The position numbers were made by a program, and so were the translations under genes. Below the pieces are notes generated by a model, which was not told the DNA's origin, searched no databases, and worked only from the letters and a program-made list of their open reading frames with translations. Shown piece after piece: positions 55,168-64,000 of a DNA stretch of 64,000 bases. The stretch covers positions 1 to 64,000 of the forward strand of contig QCTE01000001.1 in NCBI GenBank assembly GCA_003211275.1. Direction: 5' to 3'. Numbering within the stretch: the stretch's first letter is position 1; each line of letters opens with the position of its first letter. The stretch is from Synechococcus sp. AG-673-A03 (GTDB lineage Bacteria; Cyanobacteriota; Cyanobacteriia; PCC-6307; Cyanobiaceae).

Positions 55168-56739
55168 ATGCCCGAGATGGGTGCCTTGCTTCTCGACACC
55201 CAGCCTTTGGCAGCGCCGGGTGATCTTCTTAATCTTGCCCTGAACGCCGGTGCGATTGCCCCGGAAGGCGCAGTTCTGCTGGCGATGTTGGCCACCCTGC
55301 TGGTGGATCTGGCCGGCGAAAAAGTCTCTGTGCGCTGGGTTCCACCCATTTGTTACGCAGGTCTGGGCACAGCCCTCGTGTTGCTTGCACTGCAGTGGAA
55401 CGCTCCTCTGGAGCCATCATTCCTGGGCGCATTTCTCTCCGATCACCTGGCGATTGCCTTCAGGGCCGTCGTGGCCTGCTCAACGCTGTTGTCCTTGCTG
55501 ATCAGCTGGAGGTATGCCGAACAGGGAGGAACCCCTGTTGGTGAATACGCCGCAATCCTTCTGGCAGCGACGCTTGGAGGAATGCTGCTCTGCGGGGCCA
55601 CCGATCTGGTGAGCATTTTTGTGTCCCTGGAAACCCTGTCAGTCGCCAGTTACCTGCTCTCCGGGTACATGAAACGCGATGCGCGCAGTTCGGAAGCAGC
55701 GCTGAAATATTTGCTGGTGGGATCTGCCGCAGCTGCGGTGTTTCTTTACGGCTCCTCACTGCTTTATGGACTCAGCGGCTCCACCAGCCTGGAAGCGATC
55801 GGCCAGTCACTGCTCACCAGTCCCACCCCTCTAGCTGCTCTTGCGCTGGTGTTTGTGCTGGCAACCGTGGCGTTCAAGATCGCTGCAGTGCCCTTTCATC
55901 AGTGGACACCAGACGTTTACGAAGGATCTCCGACACCGGTGGTCGCCTTCCTGTCAGTGGGTTCAAAAGCCGCCGGTTTCGCCTTGGCTCTGCGCATCCT
56001 GGTGGGCTGTTTCGGCAGTTTCGACACGCAGTGGAAGCTGCTGTTCACCGTTCTCGCGGTGCTCAGCATGACTCTCGGCAACGTCGTTGCGCTCGCCCAG
56101 ACCTCGATGAAACGGATGCTGGCCTACAGCTCCATCGGTCAGGCCGGCTTCGTGATGATCGGTCTGGTGTGCGGCACCGAGGACGGTTTTGCCGCCATGG
56201 TCCTTTATATGGCGGCCTACCTATTCATGAATCTGGGGGCCTTTGCCTGCATCATCCTGTTCTCGATTCGCACCGGCAGTGATCGCATCTCCGATTACGC
56301 CGGTCTCTACCAGAAAGATCCTCTGATCACGCTTGGGCTCAGTCTCTGCCTGCTGTCACTCGGAGGCATCCCACCGATGCTGGGTTTCTTCGGCAAGATC
56401 TATCTTTTCTTCGCGGGCTGGGCTGATCACCAGTATTTGCTGGTGGTGGTGGGACTGATCACCTCTGTGGTGTCCATCTACTACTACATCGGAGTGATCA
56501 AGATGATGGTGGTCAAAGAGCCCCAGGAAGCCTCCGATGCAGTGAAGGCCTATCCGCCGATCCAGTGGAACACCATTGGGCTGCCTCCACTCCGCGTGGC
56601 ACTGGTGACCTGCGTGGTGGTCACCGCAGTGGGTGGAATCCTCTCCAATCCGCTCTTCCAGTGGGCCAATGATGCGGTGGCTGGAACCCCGATCCTGCAA
56701 CAAGCGATCGCCAATGCTTCCGGAGCCACCCTTGGCTGA
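55168..56739 (+). CDS. ndhB: NAD(P)H-quinone oxidoreductase subunit 2 (NDH-1)
   Basis: Membrane subunit of cyanobacterial NDH-1, shared by respiratory, cyclic and CO2-uptake forms. 523 residues from the ATG at 55168 ([12 protein letters not shown]); a second ATG lies at 55177. Complex-I antiporter motifs: [40 protein letters not shown] and [11 protein letters not shown]. About 14 helices. Start lies 127 bp from divergent topA; stop overlaps the ABC ATPase gene. Confidence 0.97.
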   Translation: MPEMGALLLDTQPLAAPGDLLNLALNAGAIAPEGAVLLAMLATLLVDLAGEKVSVRWVPPICYAGLGTALVLLALQWNAPLEPSFLGAFLSDHLAIAFRAVVACSTLLSLLISWRYAEQGGTPVGEYAAILLAATLGGMLLCGATDLVSIFVSLETLSVASYLLSGYMKRDARSSEAALKYLLVGSAAAAVFLYGSSLLYGLSGSTSLEAIGQSLLTSPTPLAALALVFVLATVAFKIAAVPFHQWTPDVYEGSPTPVVAFLSVGSKAAGFALALRILVGCFGSFDTQWKLLFTVLAVLSMTLGNVVALAQTSMKRMLAYSSIGQAGFVMIGLVCGTEDGFAAMVLYMAAYLFMNLGAFACIILFSIRTGSDRISDYAGLYQKDPLITLGLSLCLLSLGGIPPMLGFFGKIYLFFAGWADHQYLLVVVGLITSVVSIYYYIGVIKMMVVKEPQEASDAVKAYPPIQWNTIGLPPLRVALVTCVVVTAVGGILSNPLFQWANDAVAGTPILQQAIANASGATLG

Positions 56740-57460
56740 CGAAGCGGCGGCTCAACGCACCCCCGTTGCTGAATTGCGCGGAGTCGACAAGATCTATGGA
56801 AGCGGAGCTGGCCTGGTCAGGGCTCTTGATCAACTTGATCTAACCGTGCGGAAGGGCGACTATCTCGCGGTGATGGGTGCCAGCGGCTCCGGCAAAAGCA
56901 CTGCGATGAACATTTTGGGCTGCCTCGACCGGCCGAGCAGCGGCTCGTATTACCTCAATGGGAGTGCGGTGGAGGAGCTTGATGACGATGCCCTTGCGGA
57001 TCTGCGCAATCAGCAACTGGGTTTCGTGTTTCAGCAATTCCATCTGCTTCCTCACGCGACGGCTCTCGAAAACGTGATGCTGCCGATGATCTATGCAGGG
57101 CTCTCACCCCAGCAGAGACGGGACAAGGCCAGAGAGGCTCTTGACCGTGTGGGCCTCGGGGAAAGGATGCAGAACAAGCCGAATCAACTTTCCGGCGGTC
57201 AACAGCAAAGAGTCGCCATTGCCAGGGCCATCATCAACCAGCCGGCCCTTCTTCTCGCTGATGAGCCCACCGGCGCCCTCGACTCACGCACCACGGATGA
57301 CGTGCTGAACCTGTTCGATGCCCTTCACGACCAGGGCATCACGCTGGTGCTGGTCACCCATGAAGATGATGTGGCGGCTCGTGCCGAACGGGTGGCCCAT
57401 TTCCGTGACGGCCGCGTTGAACGCTGGGATGGTCGCGCCCACGAGTCCAAGCCGACCTGA
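56714..57460 (+). CDS. ABC transporter ATP-binding protein (MacB/LolD-like)
   Basis: 248 residues from the ATG at 56714; a TTG at 56732 is the alternative. Walker [22 protein letters not shown]-loop [16 protein letters not shown], signature [14 protein letters not shown], Walker [17 protein letters not shown], and switch [11 protein letters not shown]. This is the MacB/LolD/DevA class that couples with FtsX-like permeases. No permease gene is adjacent. Overlaps ndhB by 26 bp. Confidence 0.94.
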   Translation: MLPEPPLADEAAAQRTPVAELRGVDKIYGSGAGLVRALDQLDLTVRKGDYLAVMGASGSGKSTAMNILGCLDRPSSGSYYLNGSAVEELDDDALADLRNQQLGFVFQQFHLLPHATALENVMLPMIYAGLSPQQRRDKAREALDRVGLGERMQNKPNQLSGGQQQRVAIARAIINQPALLLADEPTGALDSRTTDDVLNLFDALHDQGITLVLVTHEDDVAARAERVAHFRDGRVERWDGRAHESKPT

Positions 57461-57499
57461 GCGGTCTGATTAGGCTGGACCGCGGGTGTACTGGATTGC

Positions 57500-58246
57500 A
57501 TGGTCTCCACAGCCACTCCGAAGACAAGGCTGCTGCTCGTCGATGACGAGGCTCGTCTCACTGAACTCCTGAAAATGGAACTGGAGGTTGAGGGGTATGA
57601 AGTGGAGGTGGCCGCTGATGGAGCCACGGGCCTGATCCGAGCCCGCACGGAACCATCCCCGGACCTGATTGTTCTGGACTGGAATCTTCCAGATTTCAGC
57701 GGTGTGGACATCTGCCAGCGAATCCGCAGCAGCGCCATCACCACACCGATCCTGATGCTCACCGGCCACGACGACGTCTCTGATCGGGTGACGGCCCTGG
57801 ATGCTGGGGTGGACGACTATCTGGTCAAGCCTTTTTCGATTGAGGAATTAATGGCACGACTGCGGGCCATGCAACGACGTGCCAGCACGTTCTCTGCAGG
57901 GTCTGGCGACGGAGATCATCCTGAAACACTTCAGGTCGCAGACCTGGTGATGAACACCAGCACCAGAGATGTGACCCGTTCAGGCCAGCTCATTCAGCTG
58001 TCCGTGAAGGAATACGAGTTACTCAATTTCCTAATGCGTGGTCAGGGGAAAGTGCTCGAACGCTCTGAAATCATGCGCGGAGTCTGGGGTGAGAACTTCT
58101 ACGGTGACGACAATCTGCTCGATGTCTACATCCGCTATTTGCGCCAGAAGATCGAATCGAGTGAACGGGCAACCTTGATTCACACCGTCAGAGGTGTGGG
58201 CTTCATCCTGAGAGAAGAGCATCAGGCTCAGACGTCTGAATCTTGA
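57500..58246 (+). CDS. OmpR/PhoB-family response regulator
   Basis: 248 residues. Receiver domain: LLLVDDEARLTELLKMELE (acidic pair), LIVLDWNLPDFSGVDICQRI (phosphoacceptor Asp), TPILMLTGHDDVSDRV (Thr) and DDYLVKPFSIEELMARL (Lys). The winged-helix domain has VKEYELLNFLMRGQGKVLER and YIRYLRQKIESSERATLIHT. No histidine kinase gene is in the window, and this is not RpaA or RpaB by its sequence. End overlaps the M23 gene by 19 bp. Confidence 0.95.
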   Translation: MVSTATPKTRLLLVDDEARLTELLKMELEVEGYEVEVAADGATGLIRARTEPSPDLIVLDWNLPDFSGVDICQRIRSSAITTPILMLTGHDDVSDRVTALDAGVDDYLVKPFSIEELMARLRAMQRRASTFSAGSGDGDHPETLQVADLVMNTSTRDVTRSGQLIQLSVKEYELLNFLMRGQGKVLERSEIMRGVWGENFYGDDNLLDVYIRYLRQKIESSERATLIHTVRGVGFILREEHQAQTSES

Positions 58247-59205
58247 GAACGCTCGAGACTGGTCATCAGCTGTCCCACCAGCAGTGACACGGCATCGGCT
58301 CCTGAAGCAGTGAGCGGATTGAGGTCCAGATCGCCAGGATCAACGGCCACCCAGCCGCCGGCCTCAGGCTGACGCAGTTCAAAATGCAGATGAGGTCCTG
58401 TACTGAGACCAGTGCTGCCCACACGGCCGATCACCTCACCCTGGCGAACCTTCTGTCCGGACTTCACGTAGATCTCTGAAAGATGTCCGTACAGGGTCCG
58501 GCGTTTGGACTGGGCATGATCCAGCTCCACTGCAATGCCATAACCACCCGCCAGACCGCTGCTCAGAACAGTTCCTGACAACGCAGCGACCACTGGGGTC
58601 CCTTCAGGAGCAGCCAGATCCTTGCCGGCATGCATCAACCATCTCCCGATGATCGGATGGATCCGCCAGCCGAAGTCGCTGGTGGTGATGGCTGAACCGA
58701 TGACCGGAAACAGCAGCTTGCGATCACCGTTGCCAGAGATCGAAGCCGGTCGCGGCGACACCGCAAACACCGTCTCGAGACGGAACGTTGCAGAGGAGCC
58801 TGCCAGCAACGCCTTCACCGGTACTGAAATCGGAGGAAGCGGTGTGCCATCAAAACCGCGTCTGGACAAGCCGGTCAGCGTTTCATCACGGCCTTTCCAG
58901 ACAACGCGCGGTTGCAGACGATTACTCCGGCGGCGCACCGCCACACCGCTGCTGCATTCCTGCTTCGACAGAGCACCGCTTCGGCAGGCCTGCTGGAAGG
59001 CTGGAACATCAATGGGTCGGGTCTGTTCACCCGTTTCAATCTGGCGACGCTCGAGCGGTGTAATGACGCGATTTCGCTCAAGGGAGTCCAGCGAACGATC
59101 GAAGCTGAGCGGCGGCGGCAGCGGCTTGAGCTCAGGAGGGGTTACTGGTCCCTGCAGGGCAGGAATGGACAGCAGAACCGAAGCGGCAAGCCAACGCAGA
59201 ACCAA
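58228..59205 (-). CDS. Exported M23-family peptidase
   Basis: 325 residues. Signal peptide (LRWLAASVLLSIPALQGPV). The C-terminal LytM/peptidase_M23 domain has the zinc residues in GRWLMHAGKDLAAPEGTPVV (H-x3-D) and HLHFELRQPEAGG (H-x-H), and VIGRVGSTGLSTGPH. The N-terminal 150 residues are unassigned. Usually a peptidoglycan endopeptidase. Downstream of birA on the same strand and convergent with the response regulator. Confidence 0.91.
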   Translation of the reverse strand: MVLRWLAASVLLSIPALQGPVTPPELKPLPPPLSFDRSLDSLERNRVITPLERRQIETGEQTRPIDVPAFQQACRSGALSKQECSSGVAVRRRSNRLQPRVVWKGRDETLTGLSRRGFDGTPLPPISVPVKALLAGSSATFRLETVFAVSPRPASISGNGDRKLLFPVIGSAITTSDFGWRIHPIIGRWLMHAGKDLAAPEGTPVVAALSGTVLSSGLAGGYGIAVELDHAQSKRRTLYGHLSEIYVKSGQKVRQGEVIGRVGSTGLSTGPHLHFELRQPEAGGWVAVDPGDLDLNPLTASGADAVSLLVGQLMTSLERSQDSDV

Positions 59206-59235
59206 CGGATCAAGACGGTCTCATCGAGCGAGACT

Positions 59236-60021
59236 CTAGAGATCCTGATCAGGACTGTCTGTCCAACGGGTCCAGCTGGTCCTCCGGGTCCCCTGTTCCA
59301 GAAGCAGACGTCCGTCCAGGTCGATACCTCGCACTTGCCAGGACTCTCCCGTGCCTGGATCAGCCACCGATGCAGCCCAGAGACGCTGCTCGGCCTGATG
59401 AACCACCATGCTGGGCTCAAGCGCCAACTCGCCGGCGCGGTCGAGTGCGCGCAGCACAGCTCCTTGCCAGACCCTCAGCCGACATCGCCCTGAACAAAGC
59501 AGTTCCCGCAGGGAGATCGCTCCAGGAGGAACCGGATTATTCACATTGAGCCCGACGCCGATTCGTGCCAGACGGACCCGACTGCCGCGGAAGACGAGGG
59601 TGGGCAGCACACCGGCCAGCTTGCGGGACTCAATCATCAGATCATTGGGCCACTTGATGGACACCTTCAGGCCGGTGGACTCGACCTGCTCCGCCAGGGC
59701 AAGGGCCACGGTGAGACCGAACAACCCCGTTGAGCATTGCTGCTGAGGCCAGGGGAGAGCCGCGCTCAACCAGACACCGCCCATCGGCGCCATCCAGCGG
59801 CGTCCGTACTGTCCATGACCACGGATCTGATGGTCAGCCAACACAGCGCGAGGAGAGAGTCCAGACCAGGGCTGCTGCACCAACCATTGAGACAACTCAC
59901 TCTCGGTGCTGACACACACGCCCAAACGCCTGAGCCTCCAAGCGTCATGACCATGGCGGCGTAAATCGTGCAGCAGTCGCCCCCGGCCCGTGCGCACAAA
60001 GGTCAATGGTGCTGCTCCCAC
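59236..60021 (-). CDS. birA: Biotin--[acetyl-CoA-carboxylase] ligase
   Basis: Attaches biotin to BCCP, needed for fatty-acid synthesis. 261 residues, without an N-terminal DNA-binding domain, so it is a ligase only. Motifs: GHGQYGRRWMAPMGGVWLSA (biotinyl-AMP loop), LKVSIKWPNDLMIESRKLAG and IGVGLNVNNPVPPGAISL. Start overlaps the aminotransferase stop by 19 bp. Confidence 0.94.
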   Translation of the reverse strand: MGAAPLTFVRTGRGRLLHDLRRHGHDAWRLRRLGVCVSTESELSQWLVQQPWSGLSPRAVLADHQIRGHGQYGRRWMAPMGGVWLSAALPWPQQQCSTGLFGLTVALALAEQVESTGLKVSIKWPNDLMIESRKLAGVLPTLVFRGSRVRLARIGVGLNVNNPVPPGAISLRELLCSGRCRLRVWQGAVLRALDRAGELALEPSMVVHQAEQRLWAASVADPGTGESWQVRGIDLDGRLLLEQGTRRTSWTRWTDSPDQDL

Positions 60022-61196
60022 CAGGGATATAGGCGAGCGACAGCGTTCTCCAGATCCTCGACCGGACGGACAAGAGCCAGCCGCAGCCAGCCACGGCCGG
60101 CATCACCAAAACCGGAACCAGGGGTCAGCGCTACGCCGCAGTGCTCCAGCAGCTCAGCCGCAAGCTGTTCGTCGCTCCAGCCCTTGGCACTCGCCCATTC
60201 CGGAATTGGCATCCAGAGGTAGAGAGCCATGGATGGCATCGGCACGGTCCAACCGAGATCAGCCAAAACCTGTCGCATGCGATCGCGGCGCTGGCGATAA
60301 ATGGGCAGGAGACGTGATGGCCAGTCGGCATGTTGATCCAGCGCCACCACTGCGCCCCGCTGGAGGGCCTGGCACTGGTTGAAATCAACGACACCTTTCA
60401 GCTGACGCAATGCGCTGATCAATGGAGCAGCTCCCACCGCAAACGCCAACCGGAATCCCCCGAGACACCAGCCCTTGGACAGAGAGAAGAATTCAATTCC
60501 GCGCTCCCGCCAATGGGGGCAGCGCAGCAGAGACGGGGCATCACCCTCCAGCGCCAGATCCACATAAGGGTTGTCGTGGGCCAGCACTAGATCGTGTTGA
60601 ACCGAACGGTGCATGGCCTCGTCAAGCCAGGCCTGCTCTCCGGTGCAGGCGGTTGGGTTGTGAGGAAAACCAAGCACCATCAGACGCAACTGCTGCCATT
60701 GCTCTGCGGAGAGTGCATCGAAGTCTGGAGCCCAATCCCGCTCAGCTGTGAGAGGAAGGGTGTGAATGGCGGCATCCGCCAGTTCCAGGCCACCGCGGTG
60801 AGAAGGGTAGGAGGGGTCAAGAATCAGAGCTGAATCACCGGGATCAAGAACGGCAAGAGGCAGATGCGCCGTACCTTCCTGCGATCCCACCAACAGGAGC
60901 ACTTCCGTCTCCGCATCCACTGGAACACCGAATCGCTGCTGAACCCATGCGGCAGCAGCACGCCTGAACGATTGTGTTCCTGCATGTAGACAGTAGGAGG
61001 CGCTGGAGGGATGCTCAAGCACCTCGGCCATCGCTTTCACGGCAGCGACTGGTGGCGCCAGATCAGTAGAGCCGAGAGACAGGTCGATCAGAGCCTGATG
61101 CTGCTGTCTTTCGCTGTCGACATAGGCCGACTTGCGCCGGTCATTGCGATCAAAGACACCGCTACCGAGCCTTGCGAGTCGATCAGAGGTGATCAT
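60003..61196 (-). CDS. PLP-dependent class I aminotransferase
   Basis: 397 residues, fold type I aminotransferase of the aspartate/LL-diaminopimelate branch. N-terminal LSLGSTDLAPPVAAVKAMAE, LLLVGSQEGTAHLPLAVLDP, VLGFPHNPTACTGEQ (NP-T motif), DNPYVDLALEGDAPSL, PLP lysine in FFSLSKGWCLGGFRLAFAVG, and RLALVRPVEDLENA near the end. Exact substrate cannot be named. It overlaps birA and lies 57 bp after vipp1 on the same strand. Confidence 0.9.
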   Translation of the reverse strand: MITSDRLARLGSGVFDRNDRRKSAYVDSERQQHQALIDLSLGSTDLAPPVAAVKAMAEVLEHPSSASYCLHAGTQSFRRAAAAWVQQRFGVPVDAETEVLLLVGSQEGTAHLPLAVLDPGDSALILDPSYPSHRGGLELADAAIHTLPLTAERDWAPDFDALSAEQWQQLRLMVLGFPHNPTACTGEQAWLDEAMHRSVQHDLVLAHDNPYVDLALEGDAPSLLRCPHWRERGIEFFSLSKGWCLGGFRLAFAVGAAPLISALRQLKGVVDFNQCQALQRGAVVALDQHADWPSRLLPIYRQRRDRMRQVLADLGWTVPMPSMALYLWMPIPEWASAKGWSDEQLAAELLEHCGVALTPGSGFGDAGRGWLRLALVRPVEDLENAVARLYPWWEQHH

Positions 61197-61222
61197 CCGG
61201 AGAGGTCTTCAGTTGAGGGCGG

Positions 61223-61256
61223 GTGATCACGACGGATGATCACAACTCCGTGATCA
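61223..61256. repeat. TGATCAC inverted repeats at the vipp1 3' end
   Basis: GTGATCAC at 61223-61230, TGATCAC at 61237-61243 and GTGATCA at 61250-61256. The last two form a perfect 7-bp hairpin with a 6-nt loop (AACTCC) that includes the vipp1 stop codon. No T tract follows on the transcribed strand. Confidence 0.6.
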
Positions 61257-62033
61257 GATCTTGTCAATGGATCGGCGGAGCTCTTCAAGGTCGTTGTCGA
61301 CCTCAGACACGTTCACCGGCTGAACAGCATCTGCCTTGCCCTGGTCAGCTGCAGGCAATGCAACGGCTTCGGGGCCACCGGCCAGTTGCTGGCGAAGCGC
61401 TGTGAGCTCATCATCAACATCATCTCCACCCTCAAGGGCTGCGAACTGGCTCTCCAGATCGGCTCCTGCCAGTTCAGCCGCGGCCTGACTGCTGGCTTCC
61501 ATCGCCTGAACCTTGTCTTCCATCCGCTCAAAGGCGGCCATGGCGGAATTACTACCCATATTCCCCACTGCACTCTGGAGCTGTTGCTGAGCCTTGGCCG
61601 CCTGGGCCCTGGCCTTGAGCATGTCCTTTTTGGTGCGTGCCTCGGCAATTTTGCCCTCAAGTGCCACAAGACTCTTCTTGAGGGTTTCCACCTGAGCGTC
61701 CTGACCTTGCACCTGCTTGGCCAGAGAGGCAGAGGTCTCCTGGAATGTTTTGCGCCGGGTGAGTGCCTCTCGGGCCAGATCCTCTTCGTTCTTCTTGAGA
61801 GCGAGCTCCGCCCGTTCGTACCAGGTACGAGCCTGGGATTCCGCTTGATCGGCCTGATTGCGAAGGCGCTTCTGACTGGCGATCGCCATGGCAACAGCCT
61901 GGCGCAGCTTCACCAGATCCTCCTGCATGTCCGCCACGGACTGGTCGAGAATCTTGACGGGATCCTCGGCCTTGCTCACGAGATCGTTGACATTGGCGCG
62001 CAGCAGTCGGCTGAGCCGGTCGAAGAAACCCAT
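61254..62033 (-). CDS. vipp1: Vipp1/IM30 (PspA family) membrane-remodelling protein
   Basis: 259 residues from the ATG at 62033 (MGFFDRLSRLLRANVNDLVS), which matches cyanobacterial Vipp1. The long coiled-coil core contains ARTWYERAELALKKNEEDLA and MLKARAQAAKAQQQLQSAVG, and AFERMEDKVQAMEASSQAAA. The C-terminal extra helix that separates Vipp1 from PspA is present (NDLEELRRSIDKI). Needed for thylakoid membrane upkeep. TGATCAC palindromes surround its stop codon. Confidence 0.95.
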   Translation of the reverse strand: MGFFDRLSRLLRANVNDLVSKAEDPVKILDQSVADMQEDLVKLRQAVAMAIASQKRLRNQADQAESQARTWYERAELALKKNEEDLAREALTRRKTFQETSASLAKQVQGQDAQVETLKKSLVALEGKIAEARTKKDMLKARAQAAKAQQQLQSAVGNMGSNSAMAAFERMEDKVQAMEASSQAAAELAGADLESQFAALEGGDDVDDELTALRQQLAGGPEAVALPAADQGKADAVQPVNVSEVDNDLEELRRSIDKI

Positions 62034-62113
62034 GGATCGGGGCGAGCAGCAGCCTGAGGGTAGCGAGCAAATCAACTGTGCCTGCCTAAGGTCGTCTCAA
62101 ATCGGCAATTGGC

Positions 62114-62659
62114 ATGGGTCGGGCCCCGAAATCGCAGCGACGCCGCTTTGGGAATGGTGAGGTGCTCATGCCACCTGAACCGTCACCCGTTCAGGCGATC
62201 AGCGGATGTCTGGAGGCTCTCCAAAGCAGCTGGAGGCAGGAGGGTTCACTGGCTGCGCTCTGGCAAGACTGGCCGAAATTGGCAGGCGATCCACTCTCCA
62301 GCCATTGCCAACCGCTAGCCCTGCGGAGCGGAATGCTGACTGTGGGAGCCAGCCATCCCCAGTGGCGCCAGGCCCTGCTGTACAGCAAACCGCAGTTGCT
62401 CGCAGCCATTCGTGCCGCAGGCCATCCCGTGCGCGATCTGCGGATTCAGCAACACCACCCTGCGGCGCGTCAGGTGGTCGGAGATCCACTCGAGGAGTGG
62501 AAACGCCATCCCAGTCGTATTGATGTGCATGGCATCGCGGCATGTCCCCGTTGTGGAACGCCCTCTCCCATGGGAGAAATGGCCCAGTGGGGCCATTGCA
62601 GCTTCTGCCGTCGTATCCAGCTGAGCGAGTTGTCGAAGCCGGGTGAACGCGATCAGTAG
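62114..62659 (+). CDS. DUF721 protein with C-terminal zinc ribbon
   Basis: 181 residues. The DUF721 part is WPKLAGDPLSSHCQPLALRS and LTVGASHPQWRQALLYSKPQ; the C-terminus holds four cysteines as CPRCGTP and CSFCRR, a zinc ribbon. DUF721 proteins occur near replication and cell-cycle genes but their role is unknown. Divergent from vipp1; end overlaps the GT39 gene by 7 bp. Confidence 0.87.
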   Translation: MGRAPKSQRRRFGNGEVLMPPEPSPVQAISGCLEALQSSWRQEGSLAALWQDWPKLAGDPLSSHCQPLALRSGMLTVGASHPQWRQALLYSKPQLLAAIRAAGHPVRDLRIQQHHPAARQVVGDPLEEWKRHPSRIDVHGIAACPRCGTPSPMGEMAQWGHCSFCRRIQLSELSKPGERDQ

Positions 62660-64000
62660 CGTTCGGGCCGTGGTCGTGTCCAGGTGAGATCCACACCCTC
62701 CTTGCGCAAATCCGCAGCACGCTGCTCAAGGCGAGACCTGTCCAAACGCCACAACTCGTAGATGCCGGCACTCCCCAGTTTCTGCGGCTTGAGGCCCTGC
62801 CAGTGCTGCTTGGCTGCAGTGCCCTGGTTGATGACAACCAGCACCGAGGGCGACGCATCGACCTCCGTGCGAGGCAAACCCTGGAAACCTTGTCGCTGCT
62901 CACGGCTGAGACGATCAGCGAGGTTGACGAACGCAGAATTTGATTGGCCTTCGTAGAGCACCACCTGGTCTGTGTAGAAGTGGAGTGAAGGCTTGAGCAC
63001 ACCAACCATCGCCAGAGGTTCCCCTGGCCGTCGTTGCGCAACAACCTGTTGTGCGACCTGGCGCACCGGCAGCTGACGAACCCGATCCCCAAGCTGGATC
63101 ATCGGCACGAGCGCAATGAGCTGAAACAGCACCATCGGTCCCTGCCAGGCCAGCAGTCGTCCGTACACAGCGCCCCAGAAACTCCTGGTTCCAAGCAGGA
63201 CGGCAACCAGGAAACACACCGCAGCCCTGATCACCAAGCCACTGGCCATCAGCTCAGGCGGCAGTGTCGGCATCTCCGGATCCTGAATCAGAGGAATCCA
63301 GAGGGGCGATGCCAGCAGAGCAGCCGACAGGATCACTGTGCAGAGCGCAGTTGACCACCAGGCAATCAACAAACCCTTGCGCTGCCGAAGAGAGGGGGGA
63401 AGGGCGGTCAAGGCAATCAGCAAGGCGGCGGCCGGTGTGGCAGGAAGCCAGTAGCTGGGCAACTTCGTTGCCGCTGCAGTGAACAGCAGAAACACCGCCA
63501 GCAACCAGCAGCCGGCGAAATGGCCGAGGCTGTCGCGGACGGGAATGCGCCGCGAGGAAGCGCCTCCCGCGAAATCGGCAATCACCCGCCCCAGCCCGAA
63601 GACCAGCAGCGGGGTGAAGGGGAATGACGCCACCACCAGCACAGGTCCGAAAAACCACCAGGGCTGCAGATGGTCGTTCACCACGCTGGTGAGGCGCTGA
63701 AGATTGTGATATCCAAAAAAGCTGTCCCAGAAAGGCTGGCCCTCCACCAGCAGCTCGGCTGCATACCAAGGAAGACTGATCAGGCCTGTGATCACAAGTC
63801 CTTGCAAAGGCCTCAGAGACGTCCACAATCCTGAGAGATCCCGGCGAATCAAGGCGAACAGCACCAGGGTGATGCCTGTGAGCACAACCGCCACCGGGCC
63901 CTTGGTCAGCACGGCGAAGGCCAGAACAATCCAGGCCAGCCACCAACGACGACCCGATCCACTCGCGTAGCAGCGCCATTGGCAGAGCAGGCTGAGAGCG
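62653..64000 (-). CDS. ArnT/PMT-like GT39 glycosyltransferase, 5'-truncated
   Basis: Reads to the window edge: the frame continues upstream of the first in-frame GTG as QWRCYASGSGRRWWLAWIVL, so the start is beyond 64000 and about 449 residues are seen. Many hydrophobic helices, with FAVLTKGPVAVVLTGITLVL, PWYAAELLVEGQPFWDSFFG, and YHNLQRLTSVVNDHLQPWWF, the pattern of polyprenyl-linked glycosyltransferases that modify lipid A or other surface glycans. The C-terminal soluble part (FYTDQVVLYEGQSNSAFVNL) is the periplasmic domain. Confidence 0.87.
   Translation of the reverse strand, partial: ALSLLCQWRCYASGSGRRWWLAWIVLAFAVLTKGPVAVVLTGITLVLFALIRRDLSGLWTSLRPLQGLVITGLISLPWYAAELLVEGQPFWDSFFGYHNLQRLTSVVNDHLQPWWFFGPVLVVASFPFTPLLVFGLGRVIADFAGGASSRRIPVRDSLGHFAGCWLLAVFLLFTAAATKLPSYWLPATPAAALLIALTALPPSLRQRKGLLIAWWSTALCTVILSAALLASPLWIPLIQDPEMPTLPPELMASGLVIRAAVCFLVAVLLGTRSFWGAVYGRLLAWQGPMVLFQLIALVPMIQLGDRVRQLPVRQVAQQVVAQRRPGEPLAMVGVLKPSLHFYTDQVVLYEGQSNSAFVNLADRLSREQRQGFQGLPRTEVDASPSVLVVINQGTAAKQHWQGLKPQKLGSAGIYELWRLDRSRLEQRAADLRKEGVDLTWTRPRPERY

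Overview
The window reads as ordinary chromosome of a unicellular marine picocyanobacterium, most likely the marine Synechococcus lineage. The evidence is: photosystem I genes (psaF, psaJ), the cytochrome b6f genes petC and petA, ndhB of NDH-1, a high-light-inducible protein gene, cyanobacterial vipp1, a cyAbrB-type regulator, aa3-type cytochrome oxidase genes (ctaCDE with ctaAB), and many cyanobacterium-only small or DUF families. Gene density is very high, with frequent short overlaps of starts and stops, and the sequence is GC-rich. Species or clade cannot be fixed by reading alone.

Layout. 1-9640: 3' part of hemL, an OprB-like porin, YajQ, a MAPEG protein, a divergent SPFH/NfeD pair, a short DprA-like protein, a BioD/DRTGG protein, an EbsA-like protein, an SDR, map, a small membrane protein and rplS. 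9641-11860: tRNA-Trp, a small SH3-like protein with a good terminator, tRNA-Asp and gltX. 11804-14936 (minus): an overlapping run wecB, DUF1643, a small hypothetical and a Na+/H+ antiporter. 15028-20594: pilT, hli, tsaD, psaF-psaJ, gmk and an RqcH/NFACT protein. 20706-24986: tatC, DUF3067, petC-petA, lgt and cobM. 25024-26662: tRNA-Val followed by a sparse stretch with small or hypothetical genes and a short tandem repeat. 26815-34826: RodZ-like protein, ppx, ubiA, LD-carboxypeptidase, ispD, a GT9-like protein, a K+ channel and fabG. 34956-36617: a groEL with no groES beside it.

36644-45713: a minus-strand run ctaA-ctaB-ABC exporter (ATPase and permease)-hypothetical-nanE, divergent from the plus-strand run ctaC-ctaD-ctaE-cyAbrB. 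Haem A is therefore made next to the oxidase that uses it; the intergenic region holds a clear inverted repeat. 45845-48960: HdeD-like protein, ribE, a bifunctional-nuclease-family protein and an Fe-S aldo/keto reductase. 48949-55040 (minus): tightly packed topA-lipoprotein-DUF2232-CobT-like-solute-binding lipoprotein. 55168-58246: ndhB, an ABC ATPase and an OmpR-type response regulator. 58228-64000: M23 peptidase, birA, aminotransferase, vipp1, a DUF721 protein and a GT39-type glycosyltransferase cut by the window end.

I saw no insertion sequence, prophage, CRISPR array or toxin-antitoxin pair. No stretch is convincingly a new multi-gene system. The points most worth checking are the ctaA/ctaC intergenic inverted repeat, the cyAbrB gene behind ctaCDE, the ABC exporter behind ctaAB, a 36-residue membrane peptide at 26157-26267 not previously obvious as a gene, and several short tandem repeats.
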